A DNA stretch of 64,000 nucleotides from Gammaproteobacteria bacterium (GCA_021647705.1 JAKIUF010000013.1:22763-86762), one strand, 5' to 3'; counted from the first letter of the stretch, positions 1 to 9,644 are shown. Notes: generated by a model from the letters alone, not told the origin. Program-made: numbers and translations.

Positions 1-213
1 GTCGGTTATCGAACGTGCGATGCCCACCAGTTTGTTTTCATAACGCGCGGTAACTACGAGGTTGGCATTTTCCAACATGCCTGCAATGCAGGCCCGGTCC
101 TCCACTGGCCGACGTTCGGCCAGAGTGGAGGAAACAAGAACATCGATAAATTCATCGATGCTGGGTTTGTCATTGACTGCGTAGACAATTTCCACAGTAT
201 CCGTTGTTGCCAT
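1..213 (-). CDS. GNAT-family N-acetyltransferase, N-terminal part
   Basis: The reverse strand reads from an ATG at 213 to the window edge, giving 71 residues of an incomplete protein. The segment has the start of a GNAT fold: a first strand (VEIVYAVN), helix alpha-1, and the strand pair around NLVVTARYENKLVGIARS. The acetyl-CoA loop lies beyond the edge. Members transfer an acetyl group from acetyl-CoA to small molecules or proteins; the substrate cannot be told. It starts 8 bp after the stop of the M16-type gene transcribed in the same direction, so it is probably the last known member of that operon. Confidence 0.65.
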   Translation of the reverse strand, partial: MATTDTVEIVYAVNDKPSIDEFIDVLVSSTLAERRPVEDRACIAGMLENANLVVTARYENKLVGIARSITD

Positions 214-221
214 GAAAAAAC

Positions 222-1571
222 TTATTTTTCGCTGCTGGGGTTAACGTTACCACCCACCATTACCGTCACCATCTTGTCCAGATGGATACGTTTTTGGAAA
301 GCTTTCTTGATGTCTTCAAGGGTAATCGCCTGCACCCGCTCATTAAAGGTATCGAGGTAATCCATGGGCAGTTGATAAAAACCGATCATGCCGATGTAGT
401 CGATGATTTTTTTGTTGCTGGAAATGCGTAATGGAAATCCACCGGTGATGTTTTTCTTCGCGGCTTCCAGTTCTTCTGCGGTGGGTCCCTCTTTAACAAA
501 TTTGTCGATGGTTTCGCGCAGTACGACCAGTGCTTCGTTGGCAGATTCATTTTTGGTTTGCAGACCAATGGTGTAGGGGCCGTATTGCTGCATGGGGACA
601 AAATAACTGTAACTGCTGTATGCAAGGCCGCGCTTTTCACGTATTTCGTTGGAAAGGCGTGCCACCAGACCGCTGCCACCTACTATGTGATTGCCCACGT
701 ATAATGCAAAGTAGTCAGGGTCTCCGCGTTTCATGCCGGGTTGACCTACCAGAATATGTGTTTGTGCTGAAGGGTGGTTGATGCGGATTTCTTTACCTTC
801 TGCAAGCGCTTCGACGGGTGGCAAGGTGTCCGCGGGTTCACCCTCTGGCAGTTTGCCCATCAGGGTTTGAGCGAGCTTTTCGGCATCGGCACGAGACAAG
901 TCTCCCACGATGGCAAGTATCGCATTACGACTGACATAATATTTATCATAAAAAGCGTTGAGCTTTGCCGTGTCCAGTCCGTTGATGCCAGCTTCTGTGC
1001 CAGTGGGTTGGTTGCGATAGGGATGTTTCACATAAAGGGCATCAAAAAAAGCTTCGTTGGCCTGTTTGCCGGGTGATTGTTTGTTGCGTTTGAGTGTCGT
1101 CAGCAGGCGACGACGCTCACGCTCAAAGGCGGTTTTTGGGAAATCCGGCTGAGTGAGAATGGTGGTCAGTGTGCCCACTGCGCTGTCGAACGCTTTTTTC
1201 TCCGTCAGGGTGCGCAGGCTGAGTATGGCCATGTCGCGTTGTGCGCTGTTACTGAAACGCGCACCGATGGACTCAAACTGTTCTGCCAACTGGCCGGCAG
1301 ATAAGCCTCCTGCGCCTTCGGCTAACAAGCCGTTGGTCAGTATGGCCACTCCCGGGTCGTCTTCATCGCGCGCTGCACCCGCATTAAAAATGATGCGTAT
1401 ATCAACGATGGGCAGTTCAGGTGCGGATACAAAGTAGACGTGTGTCCCATTTGTTGTGCGCCAGTGTTCAATGTCTGGATTGGCGCTGACTGTTGTGCTG
1501 ACCAGGGCAGAGAAAGACAGGGTGCTGATTATTAACAGGCTAAGAAATAGCTTATTTTTCATGTTTTTCAT
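222..1571 (-). CDS. M16-family peptidase-like protein lacking the zinc motif
   Basis: Periplasmic protein of 449 residues with a signal peptide (lysines, then a hydrophobic stretch ending VSA). It has the two tandem M16 halves, but the first half reads LTNGLLAEGAGG where active enzymes have HxxEH, so it cannot bind the catalytic zinc in the usual way. The second half keeps the Arg/Tyr region (RLSNEIREKRGLAYSSYS). In M16B heterodimers one subunit carries zinc and the other supplies the R/Y pair; the gene upstream has HVLEH, so this is probably the partner subunit. The frame is open to an ATG at 1610, inside the upstream gene, but ATG 1571 (or 1562) puts the signal peptide at the N-terminus. 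Confidence 0.88.
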   Translation of the reverse strand: MKNMKNKLFLSLLIISTLSFSALVSTTVSANPDIEHWRTTNGTHVYFVSAPELPIVDIRIIFNAGAARDEDDPGVAILTNGLLAEGAGGLSAGQLAEQFESIGARFSNSAQRDMAILSLRTLTEKKAFDSAVGTLTTILTQPDFPKTAFERERRRLLTTLKRNKQSPGKQANEAFFDALYVKHPYRNQPTGTEAGINGLDTAKLNAFYDKYYVSRNAILAIVGDLSRADAEKLAQTLMGKLPEGEPADTLPPVEALAEGKEIRINHPSAQTHILVGQPGMKRGDPDYFALYVGNHIVGGSGLVARLSNEIREKRGLAYSSYSYFVPMQQYGPYTIGLQTKNESANEALVVLRETIDKFVKEGPTAEELEAAKKNITGGFPLRISSNKKIIDYIGMIGFYQLPMDYLDTFNERVQAITLEDIKKAFQKRIHLDKMVTVMVGGNVNPSSEK

Positions 1572-1599
1572 ATTTGGTTTTTTTGAATAAAGGGATAGA

Positions 1600-3048
1600 T
1601 TAATGGGCATGAGAGTGGTCTCCGTTTGCTGCGACGGGTGTGGATTGTGGATCCAGTACGGCCACGGTCAGGTAGTCATCAATGAGGTATTTTTTTGCTA
1701 CGGCTTGCACCTGTTCCGGGGTTACCGCGCGCAGGCGTTCCACAAACTGGTCCATCAGCTGCCAGTCAAGTCCCACAGTGGCCAGGGTGCCCATTTGCAT
1801 GGCCTGATAAAACAGAGAATCTTTTTCGTACACTTTGCTGGCAACAACCTGTGCCTTGATGCGGTCCAGTTCAGCCTGGCTCACTCGTTCGGTTTTGATT
1901 TTTGTGATTTGTGCGTGAATCGCATTTTCCACTTCTTCGACGGTTTTGCCCTTGGCGGGAGTGCCATCGAATATAAACAGGCTGCCAAGTCGTGAATACA
2001 TATTGTAACCGGCGCCAACGCTGGTCGCGATTTGCTGGCCACGCACCAGTTCTTTGGCGAAACGTGAACTTTCACCCGCATCAAGTATGCTAGCCAGCAT
2101 TTCCAGTGCATAAGGTTCCCAGTCGGTTTTGGCCGTTGTTACCACGGGTACTTTGTAACCCATAATCATATAGGGCACTTGTGCGGGGGCTTTCACTACA
2201 ATACGTTTAATCCCCTTTTGTTCAAATTCTGTTTGTGGTTTTACGACAGGAATGGCTCGGGCTTTTACTTTGCCATAGGTTTTTTGTGCCAGCTCAAACA
2301 CTTCTTTTGCATCAACATCACCCGCCACCACCAGTGTGGCATTGTTGGGTGCATACCAGTCTTTGTACCAGTTGCGCATGTCGTCCACGTTCATGTTTTC
2401 CAGGTCGTTCATCCAGCCGATGATGGGGTGATGGTAAGGGCTGTTGACGAAGGCGGTGGCGGAAAAATGCTCGTAAGTCAGCGATCGTGGTCTGTCTTCG
2501 GTACGCATACGGCGTTCTTCCATGACCACTTTCACTTCTTTGGCGAAGTCTTCGGCGCGCAGGTTGAGATTGGCCATGCGATCAGCTTCCAGCTCAAAAC
2601 TGATGGGCAGGCGACTCTTTTCCAACTGTTGGAAATAGGCGGTGTAATCCTGTCCGGTGAAGGCGTTTTCACGCCCGCCATTGGCGGCGATGATGCGCGA
2701 AAACTCGTTGGGGCCGAGTGTTTTGGTGCCTTTGAACATCATGTGCTCTAGCACATGGGCGACACCGGTGGTGCCGCTGGATTCATAACTGGCACCGGTT
2801 TTGTACCAGATTTGCGAGACGACGATGGGCGCGCGGTGATCTTCTTTAATGAGGATTTTCAGTCCGTTGGCGAGCCGGTATTCATGCACATCACCCACGG
2901 TGATGATGTGACCGGTTTTTTCCACATCGGCTGATGCAGCGGCCAGTGTGGGTGTTTCGGTGCTGTCATTTTTGGCAAGACCGGTGGTGCAGCCTGCAAG
3001 TGCCGCAGCTGCAAGTGCTGTAGCGGAGATCATTAATAAAGGATTCAT
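1600..3048 (-). CDS. M16-family zinc metallopeptidase, lipoprotein
   Basis: A 482-residue peptidase of the insulinase/pitrilysin family. It starts with a lipoprotein signal (lipobox LAGC, Cys20), so it should be anchored to a membrane facing the periplasm. The inverted zinc motif HVLEH lies at residues 98-102, and a downstream glutamate-rich helix (VVMEERRMR) fits the third zinc ligand. It probably degrades peptides together with the zinc-less subunit encoded next to it. The start at 3048 is preceded by GAGAGG. The C-terminus ends in a His-rich DHSHAH. It diverges from ftsY with a 127-bp gap that should hold both promoters. Confidence 0.92.
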   Translation of the reverse strand: MNPLLMISATALAAAALAGCTTGLAKNDSTETPTLAAASADVEKTGHIITVGDVHEYRLANGLKILIKEDHRAPIVVSQIWYKTGASYESSGTTGVAHVLEHMMFKGTKTLGPNEFSRIIAANGGRENAFTGQDYTAYFQQLEKSRLPISFELEADRMANLNLRAEDFAKEVKVVMEERRMRTEDRPRSLTYEHFSATAFVNSPYHHPIIGWMNDLENMNVDDMRNWYKDWYAPNNATLVVAGDVDAKEVFELAQKTYGKVKARAIPVVKPQTEFEQKGIKRIVVKAPAQVPYMIMGYKVPVVTTAKTDWEPYALEMLASILDAGESSRFAKELVRGQQIATSVGAGYNMYSRLGSLFIFDGTPAKGKTVEEVENAIHAQITKIKTERVSQAELDRIKAQVVASKVYEKDSLFYQAMQMGTLATVGLDWQLMDQFVERLRAVTPEQVQAVAKKYLIDDYLTVAVLDPQSTPVAANGDHSHAH

Positions 3049-3175
3049 AAGCCTCTCGTCGTTTTATTGGTTTAATAATTGTGGTAGTTGATGATTTTTA
3101 ACGTAGCTGACGACCTGTGTCCGCAAATGGTAGGATAGTCTACCCAATTACCAGCAGCTGTGACCGCAAAAACTC

Positions 3176-4228
3176 ATGTTTGGTTTCAAAAAAAACAAGC
3201 CTCCTGTCGTAAAAGAGGCATCGTCAAGCGAAGCTCCCGTCATTGATGAGCCTCAACCCGCAGCGATAGAGGCGCAACCTGAAGCCCAGCCTGAGAAAAA
3301 GAAGGGTTTATTTGCCCGCCTCAAGGCTGGCCTCAGTCGTACCCGCAGTGGCATTACTGATGGTCTGGCTGATCTGGTGCTGGGCAAAAAAGCCATTGAT
3401 GACGATGTGCTGGATGAAATTGAAACCCTGTTACTGACTTCTGATGTGGGTGTGGAAGCCACTCAGGAAATTGTCGCCGATCTTACCGGCCGTATTCAGC
3501 GCAAGCAACTGGCTGATGCCGATGCTCTGTTTGCTGCGCTGCGTGAGGACATGGCTGCCATTCTTGCACCGTCCACCCAACCATTGGAAATTGATAGCAC
3601 TGCCCAGCCTTTTGTGATCCTGATGGTGGGTATTAACGGTGCAGGAAAAACCACGACGATTGGTAAGCTGGCGAAAAAATTCCAGAACGAGGGTAAGTCT
3701 GTGATGCTGGCGGCAGGCGACACCTTTCGCGCCGCTGCTGTGGAACAATTACAGGAATGGGGGCGTCGCAATGACGTTGCTGTGGTGGCACAGCACAGTG
3801 GTGCGGATTCCGCCTCGGTCATTTTTGACGCTGTGCAATCGGCCAAATCTAAAGGTATCGATGTGCTCATTGCGGATACTGCGGGTCGTTTGCATACCCA
3901 ATCCAACTTGATGGAAGAACTGAAAAAGGTACGTCGCGTCATTACCAAACTGGACGACACGGCCCCCCACGAAGTCATGCTGGTGCTGGATGCCGGTATT
4001 GGCCAGAACGCTGTTGTACAGGCCGAACAGTTCCGCGATGCGGTGGGCGTGTCCGGTATCACGTTAACCAAGCTGGATGGCACCGCCAAAGGGGGTGTTA
4101 TTTTTGCTGTGGCTAAACGCCTTGGTCTACCCATTCGTTTTATTGGTGTGGGTGAAGGGATTGATGATCTAAGGTCATTTAATGCAGATGAATTTGTGGA
4201 TGCCTTGCTTGCACGGGATGAAACGTAG
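3176..4228 (+). CDS. ftsY: Signal recognition particle receptor FtsY
   Basis: Membrane-associated SRP GTPase that docks ribosome-SRP complexes at the SecYEG translocon. Its 350 residues comprise a short acidic/proline-rich A region (about 1-45), the helical N domain (about 50-130) and the G domain. GTPase motifs are clear: GINGAGKT at 152-159, DTFRAAA, DTAGR and TKLDGTAKGG. The A region is much shorter than in E. coli, as in many other proteobacteria. It is followed by ftsE and ftsX on the same strand, the usual ftsYEX order, but here a 160-bp hairpin repeat sits between ftsY and ftsE. Confidence 0.97.
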   Translation: MFGFKKNKPPVVKEASSSEAPVIDEPQPAAIEAQPEAQPEKKKGLFARLKAGLSRTRSGITDGLADLVLGKKAIDDDVLDEIETLLLTSDVGVEATQEIVADLTGRIQRKQLADADALFAALREDMAAILAPSTQPLEIDSTAQPFVILMVGINGAGKTTTIGKLAKKFQNEGKSVMLAAGDTFRAAAVEQLQEWGRRNDVAVVAQHSGADSASVIFDAVQSAKSKGIDVLIADTAGRLHTQSNLMEELKKVRRVITKLDDTAPHEVMLVLDAGIGQNAVVQAEQFRDAVGVSGITLTKLDGTAKGGVIFAVAKRLGLPIRFIGVGEGIDDLRSFNADEFVDALLARDET

Positions 4229-4240
4229 ACCGGTGTTATT

Positions 4241-4402
4241 AACGCAGAGGTTGCAGAGGCGCGGAGACGCAGAGAAAAACGTGATTAAAATGTACGGCCG
4301 CAGGATTTGTGACGCTTATGGTAGGTTGCGCGTTGGAATAACGCTTTTCACTCCACATAAAAAATCTCTGTGTCTCTCTGTGCCTCTGCGACCTCTGTGT
4401 TT
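4241..4402. repeat. Family A inverted-repeat element (CGCAGAGG type), copy 1
   Basis: The left arm (4241-4275) is built from words such as AACGCAGAGG and GGAGACGCAGAG. The right arm (4365-4402) is its imperfect reverse complement, ending CCTCTGTGTTT. The arms enclose about 90 bp. The element fills the gap between ftsY and ftsE. Five more elements of this type lie in the window (11286, 26583, 34593, 47370, 58410). None encodes a protein, so they look like non-autonomous mobile or structural elements. Confidence 0.75.
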
Positions 4403-4428
4403 AAATACGGGTTCGATTCAAAACACCA

Positions 4429-5115
4429 ATGATTAAGTTTGATAACGTCAACAAGCGTTACCCCGGTGGCCACGAGGCGCTGTCTGGTGTGAGTTTTCAC
4501 CTGAAGCCGGGCGAGATGGCTTTTCTCACCGGGCATTCCGGGGCGGGCAAGAGCAGCCTGTTAAAGCTGATCGCCTGCATCGAGCGCGCCTCACGAGGTA
4601 ACGTGGTCATTGATGGGCAGAACCTTACCCGACTGAAAAATCGCCACATTCCCGCATTGCGTCTCAAGATCGGTGTGGTGTTTCAGAGCCACAACCTGCT
4701 TTATGACCGCACGGTGTTTGATAATGTGGCGTTGCCGTTAATCATTGCCGGTTATCACCAGAGTGAAGTGGGACGGCGGGTACGTGCTGCATTGGACAAG
4801 GTAGGGCTGCTGGGCAAGGAACGGCTGATGCCTATTACGCTTTCAGGTGGTGAACAGCAGCGTGTCGGCATCGCGCGCGCGGTAGTGAATCGCCCACCTT
4901 TGCTACTGGCCGATGAACCCACTGGCAATCTGGACCCGGCATTGTCCCGGGAAATTATGGGGCTGTTTGAACAGTTTAATCAGGTGGGGGTATCGGTGTT
5001 GATTGCCACTCACGATCACGATTTGATTTCGAGGCTGGATCATCGGTTGCTGACTCTCACACAGGGCAAGCTGGAGCGGGATGGTCGGACGACAGAATTG
5101 CAGATACAAAAGTAA
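4429..5115 (+). CDS. ftsE: Cell division ATP-binding protein FtsE
   Basis: ATPase of the FtsEX complex, which sits at the division septum and activates periplasmic cell-wall hydrolases through FtsX. Its 228 residues match the family length. Visible motifs are Walker A GHSGAGKS (35-42), the ABC signature LSGGEQQR, Walker [13 protein letters not shown] and the switch histidine in ATHD. The ATG at 4429 has no obvious Shine-Dalgarno sequence and follows closely after the family A hairpin. ftsX begins 50 bp downstream. Confidence 0.96.
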   Translation: MIKFDNVNKRYPGGHEALSGVSFHLKPGEMAFLTGHSGAGKSSLLKLIACIERASRGNVVIDGQNLTRLKNRHIPALRLKIGVVFQSHNLLYDRTVFDNVALPLIIAGYHQSEVGRRVRAALDKVGLLGKERLMPITLSGGEQQRVGIARAVVNRPPLLLADEPTGNLDPALSREIMGLFEQFNQVGVSVLIATHDHDLISRLDHRLLTLTQGKLERDGRTTELQIQK

Positions 5116-5165
5116 AGATGAGCGTTAAAAAAACGACGGCAATAGTTGGGTTTTCCTGAAAACTG

Positions 5166-6149
5166 ATGAAACGAACCAGCGTCAAAAATATCGATACCGA
5201 AGACCGGCAGCGTTTAAGCAAGCCTCGTGGTCGAGTGAATGCTTACTTCACTCATCACCTATGGGTACTGATATCATCTCTCGGTGCGCTATGGCGTACG
5301 CCGCTGGCGACGTTGATGACGGCTGCGGTGATCGGTATTGCCCTGGCTCTGCCCACCGGCCTGCATGTGCTGCTGCAAAATGTGCAGCAACTTTCCACGG
5401 GCTGGGAGGGTACGGCACAGATGTCGTTATTTCTTAAATCGGATATCCCGGAAAAACGTATTCAATCACTGGCGGATAAGTTGCGCAGCTGGGATGGTGT
5501 GGCTGAGGTGCAGTACATTTCCCGTGAGCAGGCATTAGCAGAATTCCGCGAACAGTCCGGTTTCGGAGGTGCATTGGATTCGCTGGATGAAAACCCTCTG
5601 CCCGCAGTGCTGGTGCTGCGGCCTACGGCCGAGGCGACAGAACCGGCACAAATGGAGTTGCTGTTAGGCAAAGTGCAAAAGCTGGAGCCGGTGGATCTGG
5701 CGCAGTTGGACATGGAATGGGTGCGTCGCCTTAGTGGCATTATCGAAGTAGGCAAGCGCGGTGTGCTGTTGCTGGGAGGCTTGTTAGCGTTAGCGATACT
5801 GCTGGTGGTGGGCAATACCATCCGGCTCACTATTCTCAGTCGTAGTCAGGAAATCATTGTCACCAAGCTAATTGGTGCCACTAATGCCTTTATCCGGCGT
5901 CCTTTCCTTTATACCGGATTTTGGTATGGTCTGATGGGTGCGGTGCTGGCTTGGCTGTTGGTCGCCATATTGTTGGGTTTGCTGAGTGACCCGGTGAGTC
6001 GCCTATCTTTCCTGTACAGCAGCGAGTTTTCGCTGGATGGGCTGGGTCTGGAAACGGTGGTCATTTTGCTGGGGAGTGGTATTAGTCTCGGCCTGTTGGG
6101 TTCCTGGTTGGCAGTGGGCAGGCATCTGCAAGCTATTGAGCCCTCTTGA
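5166..6149 (+). CDS. ftsX: Cell division protein FtsX
   Basis: Inner-membrane partner of FtsE that transmits ATP-driven change to periplasmic amidase activators. Its 327 residues comprise a cytoplasmic N-terminal tail (about 1-40), a first membrane helix around residues 45-70, and a large periplasmic loop (about 75-205) containing the conserved QYISREQAL stretch. Three C-terminal membrane helices follow (about 195-220, 245-275, 295-320). The order and length match other gammaproteobacterial FtsX proteins. rpoH follows after a 162-bp gap. Confidence 0.95.
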   Translation: MKRTSVKNIDTEDRQRLSKPRGRVNAYFTHHLWVLISSLGALWRTPLATLMTAAVIGIALALPTGLHVLLQNVQQLSTGWEGTAQMSLFLKSDIPEKRIQSLADKLRSWDGVAEVQYISREQALAEFREQSGFGGALDSLDENPLPAVLVLRPTAEATEPAQMELLLGKVQKLEPVDLAQLDMEWVRRLSGIIEVGKRGVLLLGGLLALAILLVVGNTIRLTILSRSQEIIVTKLIGATNAFIRRPFLYTGFWYGLMGAVLAWLLVAILLGLLSDPVSRLSFLYSSEFSLDGLGLETVVILLGSGISLGLLGSWLAVGRHLQAIEPS

Positions 6150-6252
6150 GTTTTTCCATTTTTTGGTCAGAACCTGTACTCTTTACGACCACTTGATGGG
6201 GCAGGCAAAGCGTGCGCAGCAAATCAGTGACATCAGGGAACTTTAATTCAGC

Positions 6253-6282
6253 TTGGCACTCTTACCATCTGATTGCTAAAAT
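6253..6282 (+). promoter_or_regulatory. Candidate sigma-70 promoter of rpoH
   Basis: TTGGCA at 6253-6258 and TAAAAT at 6277-6282 are separated by 18 bp and lie 30 bp before the rpoH start. A long Shine-Dalgarno stretch (AGGAAGGAGGGAG) follows just before the ATG at 6312. The match is to consensus only. Confidence 0.4.
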
Positions 6283-6311
6283 GCTGATATACAGAGGAAG
6301 GAGGGAGAGCC

Positions 6312-7163
6312 ATGAATAAAAATCTGACCGTTGATCTTGCCGTCCCGACCGGCAGTCTTGAGGCCTATATTTCGGCCGCAGCTCAGGTACCCATGCTTAG
6401 CGTGGAAGAGGAACGTGATTTGGCCACTCGTCTGCGTGACGAAGGCGATCTCACTGCTGCGCGACAGCTGGTTATGTCACATTTACGTTTTGTCATTCAT
6501 GTTGCCAGGGGTTACAGCGGCTACGGGCTGGCGCAGGCCGACCTGATTCAGGAAGGCAATATCGGTTTGATGAAAGCGGTTAAGCGCTTTGACCCTAATC
6601 ATAATGTGCGTCTGGTTTCCTTCGCGGTACATTGGATTCGCGCCGAGATACACGAATATATTCTGCGTAACTGGCGTGTGGTTAAATTGGCCACCACCAA
6701 AGCGCAGCGCAAATTGTTTTTTAATCTGCGTAAAAACAAAAAACGCCTTGGCTGGTTTACCCAGGCGGAAGTTGAGCATGTCGCTAAAGAATTAGGTGTG
6801 CCTGAAGCCACTGTACGTCAGATGGAAGAGCGTATGAGTGGTCAAGATACCGCCTTTGATGGTTATGGCGTTGACGATGACAGTGATTTCAAACCCGCTC
6901 CTTCCGGTTATCTGCAAGACATGAGTATGGAACCCGCTACACAGTTGGAGGCGGAAAACTGGGAAGCACATAACAATGATTTGTTGGCCGGTGCGTTGGG
7001 TGATTTGGATGACCGCAGTCAGGATATTGTAAAAAGCCGTTGGTTGTCCGAGAAAAAGGTAACCCTGCATGACCTTGCTGACAAATACGGTGTTTCCGCA
7101 GAACGGATTCGGCAATTAGAAGCCAATGCAATGAAAAAGATGAAAGGCACAATGATTGTGTAA
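6312..7163 (+). CDS. rpoH: RNA polymerase sigma-32 (heat-shock) factor RpoH
   Basis: Alternative sigma factor that directs RNA polymerase to heat-shock promoters. Its 283 residues include region 1.2 (about 15-45), region 2 (about 52-122, with [14 protein letters not shown]), the RpoH box [12 protein letters not shown] at about 132-143, which is diagnostic of sigma-32 against other sigma-70 types, and region 4 (about 225-280) with the helix-turn-helix. The ATG is preceded by a very strong ribosome-binding stretch. A matching sigma-32 promoter occurs in front of clpB at 23751-23779. A perfect terminator follows the stop. Confidence 0.97.
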   Translation: MNKNLTVDLAVPTGSLEAYISAAAQVPMLSVEEERDLATRLRDEGDLTAARQLVMSHLRFVIHVARGYSGYGLAQADLIQEGNIGLMKAVKRFDPNHNVRLVSFAVHWIRAEIHEYILRNWRVVKLATTKAQRKLFFNLRKNKKRLGWFTQAEVEHVAKELGVPEATVRQMEERMSGQDTAFDGYGVDDDSDFKPAPSGYLQDMSMEPATQLEAENWEAHNNDLLAGALGDLDDRSQDIVKSRWLSEKKVTLHDLADKYGVSAERIRQLEANAMKKMKGTMIV

Positions 7164-7181
7164 AACAATTTGACGTAACTA

Positions 7182-7228
7182 ATGGGGTATAAAAAAGACC
7201 GTCCAAAGCGGTCTTTTTTATACCCCAT
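7182..7228 (+). terminator. Rho-independent terminator after rpoH
   Basis: Perfect 20-bp stem (7182-7201 with 7209-7228), 7-nt loop TCCAAAG. The GC core AAGACCG...CGGTCTT is flanked by A6/T6, so the T run lies within the right arm. The structure could stop transcription in both directions. Confidence 0.9.
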
Positions 7229-7366
7229 TGTTATTTTGAATCATCGATAAAGTGTGTGATTATACTATTTCCCTATAAAAAATATGACTAATGGAGGTAT
7301 GTTTAATTTTGTTGGAGACTTTTAGAGCATTGGAGCGTTCAAAGTATATTATCAAGGAGTAGAATC

Positions 7367-9574
7367 ATGGATGTAAGAACAATATTTAATGGACTTTTAG
7401 GAATGACTATCGTTGTGCTGGGCGGTTGCAGTGACCCAGCTCCACCCTCCTCAGGTGTTTCCCCTTCTTCAGATGTTCCCCCTTCTTCAGGTGTTAATAA
7501 CGTCACTCTTGGTGGCACTGCTGCGAAGGGCATTATCAGTCTCGGTAACGTAGTGGCCGAGGAATTAAAAACGGACGGCACCGTTCTTGCGCAGGTGGGT
7601 AGTGCGACTACTGGCGCTGATGGTCGTTACTCTCTCTCAGTAAGCAGTGCCTATTTGGGTGGCCCTATCAAAGTCACCGTCAGTGCTGACGAAAATACCC
7701 AGATGAAATGTGATGTAGTGGAAGGATGTGGCGCACGGGTTGATGGTCTTGGGGACATACTTAACCCCACTGTCGTTGATTTTGGTGAATGGTACAAACC
7801 CGGTGATCTGAATATGATGGCGCTGGTCGCCGAGGCCGCTGCCAATCATACCGTCAAGGTCAACATTACTCCCTATACCGATCTGGCTGCCAATTATGCT
7901 TTGGCGACCAGTCATGCCGGGATTGCCAGCCGGACGGTAGATACAGGCTCTCTCACGTCTGGTGGGATTTATAATGCCAATTCTGAAGTGTCTGACCTGT
8001 TGAATATCGATATTCTGAATACCCAGCCCGTGGATATTACGGACATCTCTGCCGTTATCGGTGGTGATCCGACTGAAGTTGTTTATGCCGCAGTTTCGGC
8101 TGCTGTGCTGAGGAGTAATGAGACCGCTGGCGGAACGCCAAATGTTAATGCTGCTCTGGGTGACCTGTCGAATTCGTTCAATGGCGGTACCATTGTTACC
8201 GGTGATATGCAGGACATTCTTGATAGTGCATCAAGTGTTCTTGATCAGGTTGGTGGCATTGGCAACATAGCCGATATTTCAGGAATCCTTGCTGCGTTAC
8301 AGGCAGATATTGATGCTGCCAATGGTGGTAATGGCGGTGGCAGTAATGGTGGTGGCATTATTGACCCAACACCCAGTGGCACTGCTGATGCTGCCGACTT
8401 GGTTAAGGTCAAAGCCTTTGTCGGCGATGTACGCACTTGGGGTACTGTTATCAAGAATGAGACTGGCGTCAACGGTGGTCCCTTTGAAATACAGACCGGG
8501 TTGATATCAGCTGCCGCTGATCTCAGTATGGATTTTCTGTTTGGTCCCGCCTTTTTTGCCTCTGCGGAAGTTATGGAAATGCACTTCCATGGCAGAAATA
8601 CTTCCCCGAACCTTACTGACTACACAACAGGGGGGGCAACAGACCCGCAATTTACGACAGGTACTATCGCAAAATTGGGTAACATTATTACCATTACTGA
8701 TGGTGTTATTGACGGTGTGACTGTCAATATGAGCATGAAATTTCCGGCAGATGGTGAAGTGTTGGCGTTGGGCTCAAGCTTTAGCATCGAGATTGTTTCC
8801 GCCAGTTTTGAAAGTGCTGCAACCGACGTTTATATCAACAGTGGAAAAGTTACCTTCAATCTGGCGTCAGAATACACTATTGATTGGGTGGCGATTGACC
8901 AGGGTAACGCTGTTATACCGGGTATTCTGGGTGGCTCCGTAAACTGGGATACGACGATGATACAAAAACAGGATGATTTTGGTACACCTTTGGACGCTGA
9001 GATAACATTTGCCGGCACATTATCCACGAGGTTTGTTAATCCTTCTGCGGTTTCGGGGGCCGCCGATGATCTCAGCGAGATCATACCCGGTACTTTGACA
9101 ATAAATGGTGATGTCAGTGATACCGCTGGCAACAAGTTTGGTGCCCGCTTTACGTTTAATATTGTCGATGTTGAACTTCTTGCGGCTGCCGGGATGCTGG
9201 ATTCAGCAGTTCCTAAAATTGGCCTGGATTTCACCATGCAATTGGCGGGCTTGCCGGAGGTCTCCGTTAACATCAATGGCAGTCAGACTGGCCTTGAAGA
9301 AGGTACAGCGAAGACCACCATTACCTATGGTGGACGCCGGATTGTGATTACGAGCGATCTTGCCGTTTCCTCTGTGGATGGCGTAGATAACATTGCAGCA
9401 ATCGGTGATGCGGCCATTAGCAATCAGGATGGTGTCACCATGAGCTTTGATGGAAACCTGGAGGCACTGGAGGGTGATGTGCTATTTAATAATGTAAGCT
9501 ATGCGACCATTTCGAAGATGGATAACGGCGCGTCAAAAATCACTTACATTGATGGTACTTTCGAAATTTTATAA
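7367..9574 (+). CDS. Large putative lipoprotein of unknown function
   Basis: 735 residues starting with a lipoprotein signal (lipobox VLGGC, Cys21) and a good ribosome-binding site (AAGGAG). After a Pro/Ser spacer, residues about 42-105 look like a beta-sandwich of the carboxypeptidase-regulatory or surface-adhesin kind (GTAAKGII..., TTGADGRYSLSV). A Gly/Asn-rich linker lies near residue 325. The C-terminal 400 residues are rich in beta-type alternation, with repeated mentions of INGxVSD and INGSQT-like turns. No enzyme motif is visible. The next gene encodes a beta-barrel protein, so the pair may form an outer-membrane or surface assembly, but a terminator separates them. Function unknown. 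Confidence 0.75.
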   Translation: MDVRTIFNGLLGMTIVVLGGCSDPAPPSSGVSPSSDVPPSSGVNNVTLGGTAAKGIISLGNVVAEELKTDGTVLAQVGSATTGADGRYSLSVSSAYLGGPIKVTVSADENTQMKCDVVEGCGARVDGLGDILNPTVVDFGEWYKPGDLNMMALVAEAAANHTVKVNITPYTDLAANYALATSHAGIASRTVDTGSLTSGGIYNANSEVSDLLNIDILNTQPVDITDISAVIGGDPTEVVYAAVSAAVLRSNETAGGTPNVNAALGDLSNSFNGGTIVTGDMQDILDSASSVLDQVGGIGNIADISGILAALQADIDAANGGNGGGSNGGGIIDPTPSGTADAADLVKVKAFVGDVRTWGTVIKNETGVNGGPFEIQTGLISAAADLSMDFLFGPAFFASAEVMEMHFHGRNTSPNLTDYTTGGATDPQFTTGTIAKLGNIITITDGVIDGVTVNMSMKFPADGEVLALGSSFSIEIVSASFESAATDVYINSGKVTFNLASEYTIDWVAIDQGNAVIPGILGGSVNWDTTMIQKQDDFGTPLDAEITFAGTLSTRFVNPSAVSGAADDLSEIIPGTLTINGDVSDTAGNKFGARFTFNIVDVELLAAAGMLDSAVPKIGLDFTMQLAGLPEVSVNINGSQTGLEEGTAKTTITYGGRRIVITSDLAVSSVDGVDNIAAIGDAAISNQDGVTMSFDGNLEALEGDVLFNNVSYATISKMDNGASKITYIDGTFEIL

Positions 9575-9598
9575 ATAAATTTCAGTCAATAATGTATT

Positions 9599-9624
9599 GG
9601 GCGGCCAATTGGTCGCCCTTTTTT
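9599..9624 (+). terminator. Rho-independent terminator after the large lipoprotein gene
   Basis: GGGCGGCC/GGTCGCCC hairpin with an AATT loop (one G-T pair) at 9599-9618, followed by T6. It lies inside the open frame upstream of the next gene, which argues against the TTG start at 9597 for that gene. Confidence 0.8.
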
Positions 9625-9644
9625 CTGAGTGGAATCAATACAAC

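Noticed and set aside
2179..2751. 190-residue frame antisense to the active M16 gene
   Set aside because: The opposite strand encodes a clear peptidase with its zinc motif; this frame is a His/Phe-rich shadow.
9597..9644. Earlier TTG start for the beta-barrel protein
   Set aside because: The added 16 codons cross a rho-independent terminator hairpin and would bury the signal peptide.
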